Positions 17,967-27,457 of a stretch of DNA of 64,000 nucleotides are shown piece after piece (position 1 is the stretch's first letter; each line of letters starts with the position of its first letter). Location: positions 1-64,000 of the forward strand of contig CAJTVE010000007.1 in the NCBI GenBank assembly GCA_910579655.1. The letters are read 5' to 3'. The notes beneath the pieces are model-generated. The model saw nothing but the letters and a program-made list of their open reading frames with translations. It was not told the DNA's origin and did no database searches. This stretch comes from an uncultured Allobaculum sp. Its GTDB lineage: Bacteria; Bacillota_I; Bacilli_A; Erysipelotrichales; Erysipelotrichaceae. A program made the position numbers and the translations under genes.

Positions 17967-18464
17967 ATGCTTGAAATTCGAAATGCAAAGCCTGAAGATC
18001 TTGAAAGAATCGCACAGGTTGAAGCGGCAAGTTTTCCGGCGGAAGAAGCAGCCGATAAAAAAACTCTGGAAGGACGTCTGAACGTGTATCCCAATCACTT
18101 CTGGCTTCTGGAACGGGATGGAAAGCTTGTCAGTATGGTTGATGGTCTTGTCAGCAACAGTGAAGAACTGCTCGATTCGTTCTATGCCGATCCATCACTT
18201 CATGATGAAAATGGCAAATGGCAGATGCTGTTTGGCGTGGAGACGGTTCCGGAATTCCGTAAACGCGGATACGCATCGATCCTGATGAAAGAAGTCATCA
18301 AGGACTGTGTCAACGACTCCCGCAAGGGAATTATTCTCAACTGCAAAGAAGAATACGTTCCATTTTATGAACGGTTGGGTTTCAAGAAAACCGGAGAGGC
18401 CAAGTCCGAGCATGGAGGCAAGCACTGGTACCGCATGATCATGGATCTGGAAAACCGTGAGTAA
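17967..18464 (+). CDS. GNAT-family N-acetyltransferase
   Basis: A 165-residue GNAT protein. The fold-defining elements are visible: IRNAKPEDLERIAQVEAASFP at the start, WLLERDGKLVSMVDGLV, and the acetyl-CoA loop VPEFRKRGYASILM, which carries the R-x-x-G-x-A pattern. The helix near YVPFYERLGFKKTGE completes the domain. It resembles the small AANAT-like branch of the family, but the substrate is unknown. The gene has its own extended -10 promoter, a GGAGGAAG ribosome binding site and a terminator, so it is monocistronic. Confidence 0.85.
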   Translation: MLEIRNAKPEDLERIAQVEAASFPAEEAADKKTLEGRLNVYPNHFWLLERDGKLVSMVDGLVSNSEELLDSFYADPSLHDENGKWQMLFGVETVPEFRKRGYASILMKEVIKDCVNDSRKGIILNCKEEYVPFYERLGFKKTGEAKSEHGGKHWYRMIMDLENRE

Positions 18465-18481
18465 AATCAGACGACAAGATA

Positions 18482-18506
18482 AGCGAGACCCAAGTCTCGC
18501 TTTTTT
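18482..18506 (+). terminator. Intrinsic terminator of the GNAT gene
   Basis: AGCGAGAC (18482-18489) / GTCTCGCT (18494-18501) with a CCAA loop and six Ts. The remaining 18507-18810 is non-coding. Confidence 0.9.
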
Positions 18507-18810
18507 GGCGCCCACCACTCTGCCCGACAAGACTGTCCGAATTTTTATGGCGGTAAGGTGCTTCCCAGGCGCTTTTTGTTTCCAGTCTGTTTCAAAGATT
18601 CAAAACAAGATTAAAAAGACGAAAGAAAAAATGCCTTCAGCTGGAAAAGTCTGGAAATCCACGATATTTTTCATGACCGGCTGAAATTTATCCTTGAATG
18701 TAAGCCAATACATCAAGGCAAAAAGTGAATAAAGAGCTAACGATTTGCCAAGGATTCAAAGAATCCTTCCTCGATCGTAAAAAAACTGGTAACCTTTCAT
18801 GAATCGTCAT

Positions 18811-18838
18811 TTTGATGACGGTTGAATTTGCTTATAAT
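18811..18838 (+). promoter_or_regulatory. Promoter of the rodZ-like gene
   Basis: TTTGAT (18811-18816), a 16-bp spacer and TATAAT (18833-18838). A small inverted repeat, CGTCA (18805-18809) / TGACG (18816-18820), overlaps the -35 and might be an operator. Confidence 0.6.
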
Positions 18839-18862
18839 TACATACATACAAAGGAAAAAGCT

Positions 18863-20146
18863 ATGTCATATTATCAGATTCTGAAACAGAGGCGTCTTGA
18901 TCTGAATCTGTCCATCCAGGATCTTGCGATCCAGACAAGATTGAAGCCTGAATATATACGTGCTATTGAAGAAAACAACCTGGATATCTTCTCGGATGAC
19001 TTTTCGTATGTCCGCTACTTTGTCCATGGATATTGTGATGCCATTGGAGTCAACTGGAATCTGATCAAAGATGAAGTTGACGCCAATATCAATGCCTATG
19101 CGGCAGCCCGCGACCAGGCCCTTCACCAGGCTCAGGTCAAAATGATGGAATCGATGCCATCCATGACCAGCGGCCGTAAAACCACGAAGGCCAGCCGTAA
19201 AAAACGCAAACGCCGTTCGTTATTGAACAGCGCCGGGAAATTGTCCCGATCGATCAGCTGGGGCAGCCAGAATAAGCTTTCCCGTCTGATTTTGATCTGT
19301 GCCATCTGTGTGGTTGGCGGACTTGCTTTAGTCAGCTACGTTGGCCAGCAGCGTGCCGCACGTTCTTTAGAAGAACAGAAACAGGCAAGAGCGGATGAGC
19401 TTAGAGCGGAAGAGGAAACAACACAGCGTCTGGCTGAGGACCGCAAAAGCCGTCAGGATGACAGCTCAACTCCGGCACAGAACTCGATTACTATTGCGAC
19501 CACATCAACCAAAGGCGTTTATGATCTCAATGGATTCAATCCGGACAATCCGTCGATTCACATCAGCATTACCCCTGGTAATGCCCAGAAGGTAACGATT
19601 CTCTGGAACGATACCCCAGCGTTCTCATCGGAAGTTAAAGAACAGTTTGCCTATGTACTCAACGCCACGACGGATGGCACGCTGACCATTCTCTTTGCCG
19701 ATGAGCAGTCTCAAAGCAAGCTTTCGATCGATGATCTGGAAATTCCATCGGATTACATTCGCGCCGATGCAAACCACCAGGCAAAACTCCAGTTCAACGT
19801 CCACTTCACCAAGCCGTCTTCCGACAGTTCTGCCTCCAGCCAGACAGCCGGCCGGTCCGAAGCGGCTCAGTCTGATCCGAATACCGAACCAGTTGTTCCG
19901 GCTGACGAGTATACGGAGCCTGTTTATGAGGATCCTTATACGGACTACACCGAGCCAGGCGGTACATATACAGATCCAGTTTACACAGACCCTGAATATA
20001 CGGATCCTGGATATACAGACCCTGGATATAGTGATCCAGTCTACACGGATCCGGGAACGGATGAGTTTCCAATGGATCCTCCAGGCCTTGATGATGGATC
20101 CGGCGATGTCTATGTGGATGCTGATGGCAACCCGATTACCTGGTAG
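18863..20146 (+). CDS. rodZ: RodZ-like helix-turn-helix membrane protein
   Basis: A 427-residue protein. An N-terminal HTH_25 domain covers about 1-75 (IQDLAIQTRLKPEYIRAIEENN). A basic cytoplasmic linker (KKRKRR) and a single TM helix at about 141-160 follow. The outside part has a beta-rich domain like DUF4115 at about 205-325 and a long tail of roughly 60 residues with repeated YTDP/YTDPGYTDP units. RodZ links the MreB cytoskeleton to the cell-wall elongation machinery. The order rodZ-pgsA-recA is that of Firmicutes (ymfM-pgsA-cinA-recA in Bacillus), with cinA missing. The ATG at 18863 is chosen because the promoter lies just upstream and AAAGGA precedes it. Confidence 0.85.
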   Translation: MSYYQILKQRRLDLNLSIQDLAIQTRLKPEYIRAIEENNLDIFSDDFSYVRYFVHGYCDAIGVNWNLIKDEVDANINAYAAARDQALHQAQVKMMESMPSMTSGRKTTKASRKKRKRRSLLNSAGKLSRSISWGSQNKLSRLILICAICVVGGLALVSYVGQQRAARSLEEQKQARADELRAEEETTQRLAEDRKSRQDDSSTPAQNSITIATTSTKGVYDLNGFNPDNPSIHISITPGNAQKVTILWNDTPAFSSEVKEQFAYVLNATTDGTLTILFADEQSQSKLSIDDLEIPSDYIRADANHQAKLQFNVHFTKPSSDSSASSQTAGRSEAAQSDPNTEPVVPADEYTEPVYEDPYTDYTEPGGTYTDPVYTDPEYTDPGYTDPGYSDPVYTDPGTDEFPMDPPGLDDGSGDVYVDADGNPITW

Positions 20147-20207
20147 TTTCCAGTCTGTAAGCACTGGTTTTTGAATCCGGACGGATTCTGCTCTTTGTGA
20201 GGAAAAA

Positions 20208-20795
20208 ATGAAAAAAATGAACTTACCCAATAAGCTGACGGTGATGCGAATGGTCATGGTTCCCATCGTCTGGGCCGCTTATCTTCTGATTCCGGCTGAC
20301 TGGTGTGTGCTCAATGAAGCCACTGGTCTTTCTATGCGCAACGTGATTGTGCTGCTTTTGTTTGTGATTGCTTCTTTAACGGATATGCTGGATGGCAAAA
20401 TCGCCCGCAGCCGCAATCTGATTACTTCGTTTGGAAAGTTTCTTGATCCAATTGCCGATAAAATGTTAGTCAACACCACATTAATTCTGCTGGTGTATAC
20501 CCACGAAGCGGCTGTTCTTCCTGTGTTGTTAATGATTGCCCGCGACCTTGTGGTCGATGGTCTGCGCTTTTCGGCCGCCAGCCAGGGAGAAGTTGTTTCT
20601 GCCGGTTTTTCTGGCAAACTGAAAACCGTCTTACAGATGGTGGCGATCCCCTTGTTGTTATTGTGCAATTTCCCATTCAACTATCTCCATCTGCCGGTTG
20701 CTGAAATTGCCTTATGGGCAGCCGCAGTGGTTTCTCTGTATTCTGGATGGGTTTACTTTGATCAGCTCAAAGACTACGTACTGGAAACCATGTAA
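20208..20795 (+). CDS. pgsA: CDP-diacylglycerol--glycerol-3-phosphate 3-phosphatidyltransferase
   Basis: A 195-residue integral membrane enzyme making phosphatidylglycerophosphate, the precursor of phosphatidylglycerol. The full CDP-alcohol phosphotransferase signature is present from Asp62 to Asp84: D-G-x2-A-R-x8-G-x3-D-x3-D. Four to six hydrophobic helices are visible. It is 61 bp after the rodZ-like gene, with GTGAGGAAAAA as its ribosome binding site and no terminator between, so the two are probably co-transcribed. Confidence 0.95.
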   Translation: MKKMNLPNKLTVMRMVMVPIVWAAYLLIPADWCVLNEATGLSMRNVIVLLLFVIASLTDMLDGKIARSRNLITSFGKFLDPIADKMLVNTTLILLVYTHEAAVLPVLLMIARDLVVDGLRFSAASQGEVVSAGFSGKLKTVLQMVAIPLLLLCNFPFNYLHLPVAEIALWAAAVVSLYSGWVYFDQLKDYVLETM

Positions 20796-21104
20796 GCCGC
20801 ACACCAAGAAGGTGCAAAATCCGCTAAAACCAACGAAAATGATGAAGCAGCCTGCCAAGTGCGGACTGCTTTTCTTCGTTTGAGGCAGACTTTTTCGTAT
20901 GATGGAAGCAGAAACTTTTAAAAGCGTCTGGCACCACCCGCTTTTGAAAAAAATGCGAAAAAAATAAAGAAATTTTTAAATAGACATCGATACTGTCACA
21001 ATATCCTGTATAACTACTGTAGAAATGAAGTGATAGAAAATCAGCGCCGGATCTGTCCATAGATTCAGCGTATAGATGTACAGATAGAAAGGAAGTCATG
21101 AAGT
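20796..21104. other. Intergenic region upstream of recA
   Basis: 309 bp, AT-rich toward the right. cinA, which often lies here in Firmicutes, is absent. I found no convincing LexA/SOS box; the promoter could include TATAAC around 21010. Confidence 0.55.
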
Positions 21105-22244
21105 ATGGCAGCAAAAAAAGCAGAAAAAGAAAAAACAAAGTCCAAGGACGAACTCCTTGCCGGCGTCATTAAAGACATCGAAAAAGAATACGGAAAAGGA
21201 TCCATCATGAAACTGGGAGATCGGGCTGGGGTTGACGTTGAACCGATTCCTTCCGGATCCCTTTTGTTAGACAAGGCCTTAGGCATTGGCGGCTACCCCA
21301 AAGGCCGCATTATTGAAATTTATGGTCCAGAATCTTCCGGTAAAACCACTCTGGCTTTACACGCCATTGCGGAAGTCCAGAAGCGCGGCGGCCGGGCAGC
21401 CTTTATTGATGCGGAAAACGCCATTGACCCAGTTTACGCCAAACATCTTGGTGTAAACATTGATGAACTGATTCTCTCTCAGCCGGATTCTGGTGAACAG
21501 GGTCTGAACATCATGTTGATGCTGATTGAAAGCGGCGCCGTGGATCTGGTTGTTGTCGACTCTGTAGCCGCTCTTGTCCCCCAGGTCGAACTCGATGGGG
21601 AAATGGGGGAAATGCAGGTCGGAGCGCAGGCGCGTATGATGTCCAAAGCCATGCGTAAACTTTCCGGTATGATGAACCAGAACGACTGCACCGCAATCTT
21701 TATCAACCAGCTCCGCTTAAAAGTCGGTGTGATGTATGGTAACCCGGAAACTACTCCTGGTGGATATGCCCTGAAATTCTACGCTTCTGTTCGCATTGAA
21801 ATCCGTAAGAGCGAAGTCGTGAAAAACGGTACCGAAATCGTCGGAAATAAAGTCAACGTCAAGATTGTTAAAAACAAGGTGGCCGCCCCATTTAGAAAAT
21901 GCCAGCTTGAAATCACCTATGGCCAGGGTCTGAGTGCTCTTTCTGAACTGGTGGATCTGGCTGTTGAATATGACGTCATCAAGAAATCCGGTTCCTGGTA
22001 TTCCTATCAGGGAGATAAGATCGGTCAGGGTAAGGAAGCTGCTAAGGAATTCCTGAAAAACAACGAACCGATGCGTACCGAAATCGAAGGCAAAGTTCAG
22101 CAGTTGATCCGTGGATCGAACTTAAGCGATGACATTGATGCTGACGATCTGGCCAAGGAAAAAGAAGAGCTCGATTTAAATGATGAAATCGAAGCGGATT
22201 TTGAAAATATCGATCTCGAGACCGGCGAAATTATCGAAGAGTAA
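21105..22244 (+). CDS. recA: Recombinase RecA
   Basis: A 379-residue DNA-dependent ATPase for homologous recombination and for LexA co-cleavage. Walker A is GPESSGKT (74-81), Walker B is LVVVDSVAAL, and the DNA-binding loop region (MRKLSGMMNQNDC, then NQLRLKVG) follows. The C-terminal tail is acidic, as usual. In most bacteria the second segment reads NQIREKIG; here it is NQLRLKVG, a mild variation. The ATG at 21105 follows GAAAGGAAG. An out-of-frame ATG at 21098 is ignored. The gene has its own terminator. Confidence 0.98.
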   Translation: MAAKKAEKEKTKSKDELLAGVIKDIEKEYGKGSIMKLGDRAGVDVEPIPSGSLLLDKALGIGGYPKGRIIEIYGPESSGKTTLALHAIAEVQKRGGRAAFIDAENAIDPVYAKHLGVNIDELILSQPDSGEQGLNIMLMLIESGAVDLVVVDSVAALVPQVELDGEMGEMQVGAQARMMSKAMRKLSGMMNQNDCTAIFINQLRLKVGVMYGNPETTPGGYALKFYASVRIEIRKSEVVKNGTEIVGNKVNVKIVKNKVAAPFRKCQLEITYGQGLSALSELVDLAVEYDVIKKSGSWYSYQGDKIGQGKEAAKEFLKNNEPMRTEIEGKVQQLIRGSNLSDDIDADDLAKEKEELDLNDEIEADFENIDLETGEIIEE

Positions 22245-22269
22245 TTCGAAAAGTCAAAGAAAAGCAATC

Positions 22270-22300
22270 AACCAGTCATTTATAAAAGTGGCTGGTTTTT
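22270..22300 (+). terminator. Intrinsic terminator of recA
   Basis: AACCAGTCA (22270-22278) / TGGCTGGTT (22289-22297) with one G-T pair, then Ts. Confidence 0.88.
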
Positions 22301-22477
22301 CTTTTGGATGTCTGAAACTTTTGACCGATTTCACAAATGACTCCCAAAGAAACAACTAAAAATAATCCAAATCTCCCAATATCGCCGTGATTGTCGCCTG
22401 GAGTGGCTATAATAGACAAAATGCCTGAAAGAAGGCGGATGATTGTGGCCCGCCTGAACAGAAAGAAGGAAAGAAAA

Positions 22478-23086
22478 ATGGCCCGATTGAATCACGACGC
22501 CTATCCCGTTCTTGACCATACATCTCTGGTCAGTCCGGTGGTCTTTGTGGTCGATATGGTCAATGGATTTGTCAAAGAAGGGGCTCTGGCAGATCCGGCG
22601 ATCGCCAAGTGTATTGCCCCGATTGAAACGCTGCTCAAAAGCTGCACCCCGGTTCAGACGATTTTTGTCAATGATACCCATGAACCGGATGCCGCCGAGT
22701 TTGCCAGTTTTCCCCCGCATTGCCTCAAGGGCAGTCAGGAAGCGCAGGTTGTCGATGAATTGCAGCCTTATGTAACCACCGTTCTGGAAAAGAATGCCAT
22801 CAGTGCTGCGATGGCCCCTGGGTTTTTCGAACTGCTCGCAAATCTTCCTGAAAAGGCAGATCTGATTGTCACTGGATGCTGCACGGATCTTTGCGTCCTT
22901 CAGCTCGCCCTGCCTTTACAGGCCTGGATCAATCAGAACAATCGCAAAGGCATGCGCGTTATCTTACCAGTCGACTGTGTGGAGACGTATGGAATTCCGG
23001 GCGTTCATGAAGCGCAAAGCTGGAATGAAATGGCCCTGGCCAATATGGCAGCCAATGGCATTGAAGTCGTCAGCTCCATTCAATGA
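22478..23086 (+). CDS. pncA: Nicotinamidase (isochorismatase-like hydrolase)
   Basis: A 202-residue cysteine hydrolase converting nicotinamide to nicotinate. The catalytic triad is visible: Asp26 (FVVDMVNGF), Lys105 (VLEKNAIS) and Cys139 (CTDLCV). The metal-binding pattern is present as Asp66-x-His68 with His81. The ATG at 22478 is chosen because AAGAAGGAAAG precedes it and a TATAAT at 22408-22413 lies inside the longer alternative frame. It is followed by pncB, the next enzyme of NAD salvage, 194 bp downstream, so they probably form one unit. Confidence 0.9.
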   Translation: MARLNHDAYPVLDHTSLVSPVVFVVDMVNGFVKEGALADPAIAKCIAPIETLLKSCTPVQTIFVNDTHEPDAAEFASFPPHCLKGSQEAQVVDELQPYVTTVLEKNAISAAMAPGFFELLANLPEKADLIVTGCCTDLCVLQLALPLQAWINQNNRKGMRVILPVDCVETYGIPGVHEAQSWNEMALANMAANGIEVVSSIQ

Positions 23087-23280
23087 CGCCCAAAGCCGGC
23101 ATGGGCAGCCAGTCTGCTTCGGTTTGGGCAGACCAGCAAAGGTCGAAGGAACAAACCGGAGAAAATCAAACAGAATCACCCTTAAAACCGTTCAGATCCC
23201 GCCGGCAGGCCAAGAAAAAGGATCTGATCAAAAAGAAGAAGAGAGCATAGGTTAGAAAGGACCGGCCTCATAGAACAAGC

Positions 23281-24726
23281 ATGAAAGATGGACGTAACTT
23301 ATCCCTGGTCATGGATTTTTATGAACTGACCATGAGCCAGGTATACATGAACAATCACAAAGATGAAGAAGTCGTTTTCGACCTGTTTTACCGTCGCAAC
23401 CCGGATAATGGCGGATTTGCGATTTTCGCAGGACTGAATCAGATTATCGAATACATTCAGGATCTGCACTTTGATCCTGAGCAGATTGAATATCTACGCT
23501 CGCTGCATCAGTTCTCCGATGAATTTCTCGATTACCTGGCCGATTTCCGCTTTACAGGCGATATCTGGTCTGTGCCGGAAGGAACACCAGTTTTCCCGTA
23601 TGAGCCATTGATTAAGGTCAGGGCCCCGCTGATCCAGGCCCAGCTGGTTGAAACGGCGATGCTTCTGGCCATCAACCACCAGACATTGATCGCAACCAAA
23701 GCCCGCCGCATTGTGCAGGCCGCCAAAGGCAAGGCGGTCATGGAATTTGGCGCCCGCCGGGCTCATAACTTTGACTCTTCCATTGAAGGCGCCAGAGCCG
23801 CTTATATTGCCGGCGTGGCAGGCAGTGCCACAACGGAAGCCGGCATGAAATTTGGCATTCCAGTTCTTGGAACCATGGCGCACAGTTTTGTGCAAAGCTT
23901 TGAGACTGAATACGATGCCTTCCTTGAATATGCCAAGACCTATCCGCAGGCATGCACTGTTTTGATCGATACGTACAACACCCTGAAATCCGGTCTGGAA
24001 AATGCGATCCGGGTTGCAAAAGAATATCTCGAACCCAATGGCTACCGTCTGAAAGGTGTCCGTATTGATTCAGGCGATATGGCCTATCTTTCCAAGAAGA
24101 TCCGCCGCCGTCTCGATGAAGAGGGTATGCAGGACTGTGCCATCGTTGTATCCAACTCGCTCGATGAATATCTGATTGAATCCCTCGTGGATCGCCAGGG
24201 GGCAAAAATCGATTCCTATGGGGTTGGTGAAAACATGATTGTTTCCAAAAACTCACCAGTCTTTGGTGCCGTGTATAAAATGTCGGCGCTTGAAGAAGAT
24301 GGCCAGATGATTCCAAAGATCAAAATCTCGGAAAACGAAGAAAAGATCACCAATCCGGGCGACAAGACCGTATATCGGATTTACAATCTGGAAGATGGCA
24401 AGGCCATTGCGGATCTGATCACGCTGGCGGAGGAAGTCATCGATCCGCATCAGGACCTGACGGTTTACCATCCAATGAACAAATGGAAAAACAAGGTCAT
24501 TGAGGCTGACACATATGAAGTGCGTGAGCTGATGGTGCCAATCTTCCAGAATGGCGAACTTGTCTATAAAGAACCATCCCTGGTGGGGATCCGGGATTAT
24601 TGTGCCCGTGAACAGGAAACGCTCTGGGATGAAATCAAGCGTTTCTCCAACCCTCAGGAATACTATGTCGACCTCTCGGAAAAGCTGCTTGATCTCAAAC
24701 TGGACATGATCCAGCAAAATCGCTAG
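23281..24726 (+). CDS. pncB: Nicotinate phosphoribosyltransferase
   Basis: A 481-residue enzyme adding phosphoribose from PRPP to nicotinate, the second step of the Preiss-Handler salvage route. Family hallmarks are LVMDFYELTMSQVY at the N-terminus, VMEFGARRAH, GTMAHSFVQSF, RIDSGDMAYLSKKIRR and YGVGENMI. The start codon has a poor leader: the nearest AGAAAGGA (23254-23261) is 19 bases upstream and no closer start is in frame. Translation may therefore be weak or coupled to pncA. A perfect terminator follows. Confidence 0.94.
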   Translation: MKDGRNLSLVMDFYELTMSQVYMNNHKDEEVVFDLFYRRNPDNGGFAIFAGLNQIIEYIQDLHFDPEQIEYLRSLHQFSDEFLDYLADFRFTGDIWSVPEGTPVFPYEPLIKVRAPLIQAQLVETAMLLAINHQTLIATKARRIVQAAKGKAVMEFGARRAHNFDSSIEGARAAYIAGVAGSATTEAGMKFGIPVLGTMAHSFVQSFETEYDAFLEYAKTYPQACTVLIDTYNTLKSGLENAIRVAKEYLEPNGYRLKGVRIDSGDMAYLSKKIRRRLDEEGMQDCAIVVSNSLDEYLIESLVDRQGAKIDSYGVGENMIVSKNSPVFGAVYKMSALEEDGQMIPKIKISENEEKITNPGDKTVYRIYNLEDGKAIADLITLAEEVIDPHQDLTVYHPMNKWKNKVIEADTYEVRELMVPIFQNGELVYKEPSLVGIRDYCAREQETLWDEIKRFSNPQEYYVDLSEKLLDLKLDMIQQNR

Positions 24727-24731
24727 AACTC

Positions 24732-24774
24732 AAAACAGGCCAGATTCCCAAATGAGAATCTGACCTGTTTTTTT
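24732..24774 (+). terminator. Intrinsic terminator of pncAB, partly bidirectional
   Basis: 16-base arms (24732-24747 / 24756-24771) with one mismatch and seven Ts on the plus strand. The minus strand has a shorter T-run and may serve the convergent regulator gene. Confidence 0.9.
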
Positions 24775-24841
24775 GCGCAGGATGTTTAGGCGCATGATGT
24801 TTAAAGGAAAGTATGCAAGCGTAGATGACTTCTAAGTTCAG

Positions 24842-26131
24842 TCAACCGGACTGTGAGGATTGCCTGAGCGCATACAGCTTTTGATAAATCGTATACAGGG
24901 ACTGGTAATCAAAGACAGACTCAGCCTGATCTTTGGCCATTTGAAGAAAGAAGGATGCGATGTAGATTTCATTGCGTTTGATCATCTGATCAGAAAACCG
25001 CAGTGCCTGTTTGATAAATACGGATGGCTTGTGGAAAATAAGCGTTTCCATCAGCATGATCGATTCATGCAGGCCGGTAATCAGTTTTCGAAACGGCTTA
25101 TAAGGTTCGATCGCCTGTTTACAATCCTCTTGGCGATTAAGCTGGTACAGGCAGTATGTTTTGAAAATACAGTTGCTTGCAGGATTGAATTCAAGTTCGG
25201 ACTCGATTTTTTCTATCAAATCCAGACTCTCTTCGTATCGCCCAAGCATTAAGCTGCACCAGACTCTGTTTTCAAGATTGATATCGTCCAGAAAGAAGAG
25301 TCCGAGGTTGTGCATAGATTCTGTGCATTCAACCAGTTTCTGGTTGGCCAGCTCGTATTCACCAATCGAAATAAAATAGATGGCTTCCAGCCTGTCCAGA
25401 TTAAACAGACGCTGATAGTTCCGGTCGTTATTGAGTTCATTGCGGACAATAGGGATCAGTTTATAGGCTTGCATAGGATGATGAAGGAAGACCTGATTTT
25501 TCAATTGAAAATACCGGGCAATCGGGTTGAGGTATCGCTCATCATTGCTTTCAGGAGACATGGAATTCAGGTTGTTTAAATAAGACAGAGAGGTCTTGAA
25601 ATCACGCAGGCTATTGTAGTAGATCCCACAGATCAGATTGATGACATCTTTTATAAATGGCGGAAGAACTGGATAGGCATCAAGAAGCGTATCGATTCGG
25701 TCTTTGAGGCCGTCGATGAGTCGGACGGTCTGTTCGTTCTGGTAGGTAGAAACCAGAACCAGTGCTTCAAGTGTTAGAAGGTAATAAAAGCGATCATCAT
25801 AATCGGACAAGTAATCAAAGTGATAATTCTCCAGCTGATTCTCAATCACCGCCAGCTTCGGATCGTTGATGTAATAAAGATATCGAATATACTGATGGAT
25901 CAAAGACAGGATAGTCTCGACGTCATTGGAATAGTCGAAAGAAAACTCTGTTCCGAATGACCGGAAAGCCTTGGCGATAAAATCGTCGGGTATCGCTTTT
26001 TTAAAACGCTCCATATCACTGATCAGACTGGCTTTTTTCCCTGTATCTGATTCGACATTCTGGAGCGAATAGCCGGTTCTCAACCGGACCAGCTTGAATA
26101 GTGCTGCCCGGGCCTTTGAAATAGAATCCAT
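24842..26131 (-). CDS. HTH + TPR regulator of the RRNPP/Rgg-like type (paralogue 1)
   Basis: A 429-residue protein. A helix-turn-helix domain covers about 1-60 (LQNVESDTGKKASLISDMERFKK), and about 360 residues of helical TPR-like repeats follow, for example AYKLIPIVRNELNNDRNYQRLFNLDRLEAIYFI. This is the layout of Rgg/PlcR/PrgX-type receptors that bind small exported peptides. It is clearly a paralogue of the two proteins at 44.2-46.9 kb, sharing the segment RLFNLD-LEAIYF and the length. It is convergent with pncB. A 20-bp inverted repeat lies about 80 bp upstream. No small secreted-peptide gene was found next to this copy, so its ligand is unknown. Confidence 0.8.
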   Translation of the reverse strand: MDSISKARAALFKLVRLRTGYSLQNVESDTGKKASLISDMERFKKAIPDDFIAKAFRSFGTEFSFDYSNDVETILSLIHQYIRYLYYINDPKLAVIENQLENYHFDYLSDYDDRFYYLLTLEALVLVSTYQNEQTVRLIDGLKDRIDTLLDAYPVLPPFIKDVINLICGIYYNSLRDFKTSLSYLNNLNSMSPESNDERYLNPIARYFQLKNQVFLHHPMQAYKLIPIVRNELNNDRNYQRLFNLDRLEAIYFISIGEYELANQKLVECTESMHNLGLFFLDDINLENRVWCSLMLGRYEESLDLIEKIESELEFNPASNCIFKTYCLYQLNRQEDCKQAIEPYKPFRKLITGLHESIMLMETLIFHKPSVFIKQALRFSDQMIKRNEIYIASFFLQMAKDQAESVFDYQSLYTIYQKLYALRQSSQSG

Positions 26132-26212
26132 GAAAGACCATCCTTTCTTTAAAACAATGCGAAGATCGAAAACTTCAATGTCATTCCATTAAGCTTCGGT
26201 GTTGGAAACTGT

Positions 26213-26232
26213 TTATGCGAATTTTCGCATAA
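26213..26232. promoter_or_regulatory. Perfect inverted repeat upstream of RRNPP-like paralogue 1
   Basis: TTATGCGAA (26213-26221), two bases, TTCGCATAA (26224-26232). It sits about 80 bp before the regulator start and is a candidate operator. Confidence 0.6.
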
Positions 26233-26546
26233 GATGTCGAACTCGGATTTAGGGACCTGAAGCACAATCTTGATTCAAAATCTATTCCGGCCAGAAAGTA
26301 TGATCTGGCTGCCCCGAAAATCCAGGCCAGGATGACGATCCATACTCTCTGCTTTGTTTTCAGAAACAAGCCGAATTCATGATTGATCCGGTGGAGGTTC
26401 GTCAAAGCAAAAGGAATTGACCAGCAGTATTGATTTATGCGTCCTCTTATAAGGGTCGCTTAGATATGAATCCCCGATCAATAGGCTATTGGTTTTCTTT
26501 ATATAACGCAGAAATGATGGCTGCCTGTAGGGGGGATTTCTTGCTG

Positions 26547-26568
26547 TTTCTAAGGGACTCCTTAGAAA
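26547..26568. repeat. 9-bp perfect inverted repeat in the intergenic region
   Basis: TTTCTAAGG (26547-26555), GACT, CCTTAGAAA (26560-26568). Function unknown. Confidence 0.7.
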
Positions 26569-27335
26569 TAAGATCTAATGGATAATCATCGAAACTGCTT
26601 TATATAAAATGTGTAGCGAATTTATCTATTGGAAATTAATATTCAGCGGTTCCTAAGCGGTTTATTTTCATTTGTCAACTCTATTTTTTTTACGAAATAA
26701 ATCCCATTGTCTTTCCAAATTCACCGAAATAAACTAGATACGTAACTGGTTATTTTGTAAGTTTGTAAACTTATCCTGAAATGAGATCAAAAGTAACTCT
26801 ATATTCGCGGCTTGAAAGAAAGTGACTTTTTCTTCCTCCATTTTGAATAATAGGGCAATTTCTGTCTTCCCGAAATGGAAAAAGATAAGAAGAGCCGTTC
26901 TCTTGGCTCATTTTCTGGAAAATCAGTATATAGACCATTATAGAGCGAGGCAGTTTCCAAGCATTGAACAAGCAAGTCAGCGTTTTTGAACAGAGTATGG
27001 ACGGAAATAGATCGGTGCTGCGTTTTATTCTTTGATTCCCTCGGTGAACAAAGAAAAAAGAGTCTTTACATGAATCAAAACTGATCAAACCCAAAGCAGA
27101 TGATGAAAAACGTTGGATATCTTACCATGCGCCAGCCATTTGGAAAATATGTTGAGTCCCGTACGTCGGCATATTTATAGTTCTCTTAGGCGAAGGCGCG
27201 AATACTCTATACTTTATATAAAGTACTTTTATTATATTTCAGACGTTAGTACTTCCCGTAAAAAAGCCCAAAATAGTATGTAGAGCCACTTTTGGTATTC
27301 TCTTAGGTTTATGATTGTCTGATCAAATTCAAACA

Positions 27336-27406
27336 AAACCCGGAATTCATATTGGCATCATGTTCAAATCTTTACTGTTGGTGCTGAATTTCGGGTTTCG
27401 TTTTTT
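27336..27406 (+). terminator. Terminator-like hairpin with no gene in front of it
   Basis: AAACCCG-AATTCA (27336-27349) pairs with TGAATT-CGGGTTT (27385-27398) and is followed by CGTTTTTT. It should end a plus-strand transcript coming from the gene-free region. Confidence 0.7.
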
Positions 27407-27420
27407 AAAAATTGAATCAT

Positions 27421-27457
27421 AGATGCGCCAGAAAAATGACTTTTGTCTGACGCATCT
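27421..27457 (+). promoter_or_regulatory. Hairpin directly before the FemAB-type gene
   Basis: AGATGCG-CAGA (27421-27432) pairs with TCTG-CGCATCT (27446-27457), with one mismatch, followed by TTGATTTTG. It ends 21 bases before the start codon and could act as an attenuator or affect initiation. Confidence 0.55.

Noticed and set aside
20796..21104. SOS (LexA) box before recA
   Set aside because: No sequence close to the Firmicutes CGAAC-x4-GTTCG consensus could be found.
26771..27094. 107-codon open frame on the minus strand
   Set aside because: TTG start without a ribosome binding site and no recognisable domain. It lies in the AT-rich gap and overlaps nothing conserved.
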